Below are positions 62,246 to 64,000 of a DNA stretch of 64,000 nucleotides, piece by piece. Positions within the stretch are counted from its first letter, which is position 1. Each line of letters starts with the position of its first letter. This DNA comes from Acanthopleura granulata. Its lineage: Eukaryota; Mollusca; Polyplacophora; Chitonida; Chitonidae. The notes under the pieces are model-generated. The model was not told where the DNA came from. It worked only from the letters and a program-made list of their open reading frames with translations, and did not search any database. Both the position numbers and the translations under genes were made by a program. The stretch lies in NCBI GenBank assembly GCA_016165875.1, contig JABBOT010000003.1, positions 27,298,983 to 27,362,982 on the forward strand, read 5' to 3'.

Positions 62246-64000
62246 GCCTTTTTGGTACAATTAATAGTAATGTTAAACGAACACAGTGCAAAGGCAAATT
62301 GATGTTCAATCCACCAGTTTCCAGTTTAGAATGACTTTGAAATGGACTACTAAGTTGTAGCCTCTGTGTAGCTGTTTAAGTGCCATTGGTATTCCCCGGG
62401 GTCACGCTTTCTTGAGAGATGCCCTTGTAGCAGTGACTATCGCTTACACTTTCGCTGTTATACACAAAGCTCTCTAATAGCCGCTCATCGATCGATGTTC
62501 ACACAGAAACGGCGTTTCTCCGTAAAAGTCGGAGCGAAAAGAAAACAGTCAAGACATCGTCAACAAACCTCTGTACAACTGCACTAATCGATCATACTTT
62601 CGTTAATAAATCAAAATTTCTGATGGAGAACATGATAAATATGTACAAATTCCATATCCTGATAATCATATATCGGGAGATCCCAGATCAATCCCGGGTT
62701 ATGTCATACCAAAGACTTTAAAAATAGTACATGATGCTGCCTCGCTTAGCACACAGCCTATTAAGAGCAAGGAAATAGGACTGGTCGGCCCGGGGTTAGT
62801 GTAATGTGTCTGGGTGAGGTGTCAGGTCAGGTGTTTTGATCTTCTAGTGATGGTGTCTCTTCCGTGGAATAGAAACTCCCCCGCCACAAGGAGACACAGT
62901 ACACATAAATTCTAAGCGCATTCATTTACAACAAAAAACAACGAGAAACTCTTGAAGCGTTTCAAAAAACAAAGGGTAAACTCAGTCTTCACTGTACCAT
63001 ATGTATGTGTCTTTTGAAAACATGGCACCAGCTCGGAATCAATGATCTGGTCTTTGGTTTATGAATACGTACCTTTACTCTAGCACGTTGCCTCACACAA
63101 GCATTTATTTTCTTTACATTGCTCAGCTGCATGTCGAAGTCCTTGTGGTGTGAATGGTAGTAAAAGAAAATGTATGGAAAGGAAAAGCACCATTGGTGAT
63201 TTTCGCAAACTACATACTGTGTTTTTCAAATGCGACGACAGAAATCAATTTATTACCATTGCAAGTGGGGCTTAAGAAAGCTGAGGCTGTGGTATTTTTA
63301 GCTGCTCTGTGTTATGTCGTTAAAATGTAATCAATATAAACCAAATATACTGATATTATAGTCTCGATGCATAGATACAAAATAAATGACATTCCTCTTG
63401 TGTTCTGCTGTTGTGTCACCAAACAACACCTTAGAATTAGCTGTTCACACTGAGATCAAACTCCAAGCCAGTGAAACACGGTTAATTTGCCATAGATCCT
63501 ACAGCAAAATCATTGTCAGCCACTGTTGCATTGAGAGCGTTCATAAAACACTTCTGCCAGCGCATGTGTTTTCAGGTGGGGAACTCATATAACTGAACAA
63601 GATTAGTGATAATGATATGTGAGGTGATAACATATAGTGATATAATGATTTCTGGCTCGAAGCAAAACCTGTAAATGTCAGGCTGCAGGATGCAAAAGTA
63701 CGATTTTGATGCCTTTTCTGTCTCTACAGAACTACTGAGGATTGAACGCATGTGCATAGCAGCCTGGTCGGAGTTTTATTCTGTTTAACCGCCTTGCGCT
63801 GCCGGTACATCGTTTGAAAAAAACTTCAAAATATCTTCATTTTTCGTGTTATTAAACACACTCGAAATTCTTGCCACATATGAGAAAAAAACACAACAAA
63901 CAATTAAACCCAAATATTATTAGATACAAACCAGCAAGTTACTTCTGAATGTTATTTTATTGAAAATCCTTTTCATACATCAACTTAATATTTAAATGGT
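62246..64000. other. Spacer to window end
   Basis: No gene recognised. A B-box-like CCAGATCAATCCCGGG at ~62686 and a short stretch at ~63685-63720 weakly resembling an arm of foldback family A/B are the only notable items. Confidence 0.35.

Noticed and set aside
63590..63730. Possible third member of foldback family A/B
   Set aside because: Only a short weak match to one arm and no inverted partner before the window ends.

Overview
This window looks like invertebrate (lophotrochozoan, most likely molluscan) nuclear DNA. It is AT-rich, its genes are split into short exons by GT-AG introns, and intergenic space is long. It carries many copies of a tRNA-derived SINE ending in (AATAAAT)n, foldback/MITE-like elements, intronic minisatellites and a decayed DIRS-type retrotransposon. 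Nothing prokaryotic, viral or CRISPR-like was seen. The species assignment is inference; exon models rest on splice sites, reading phase and recognised protein families, not on transcripts.

Layout. 1-2523 (+): last five exons of a gene with a degenerate EF-hand-like region. 3215-5284 (+): a two-exon gene for a secreted protein with a Cys-rich PAN/apple-like module and a Ser/Asp-rich acidic tail. 7239-7426 (-): a lone candidate 3' exon. 9806-23041 (+): complete ACAD8 (mitochondrial isobutyryl-CoA dehydrogenase, valine catabolism), 11 exons and 401 codons, with a 30-bp minisatellite in introns 3 and 5 and a second array in intron 8 built from copies of the intron 8/exon 9 acceptor junction. 24455-25213 (+): an unrecognised basic, coiled-coil 252-aa protein. 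27273-30990 (-): broken DIRS-like element (gag-like, RT, RNase H, tyrosine recombinase, SGNH-like end). 31000-39636: gene-poor, with SINEs and a 95-bp foldback. 39637-45900 (-): a seven-exon model for an unrecognised 532-aa membrane protein (several TM segments, a coiled coil and a C-terminal alpha/beta domain), including a 19-nt microexon. 45901-64000: mostly repeats and weak ORFs, with two foldback elements and a diverged duplication around 58-62 kb.

The genes do not form an obvious pathway; this is ordinary animal gene spacing. The observations most worth following are the splice-junction-derived array in ACAD8, the membrane protein of unknown family, and the secreted acidic protein.
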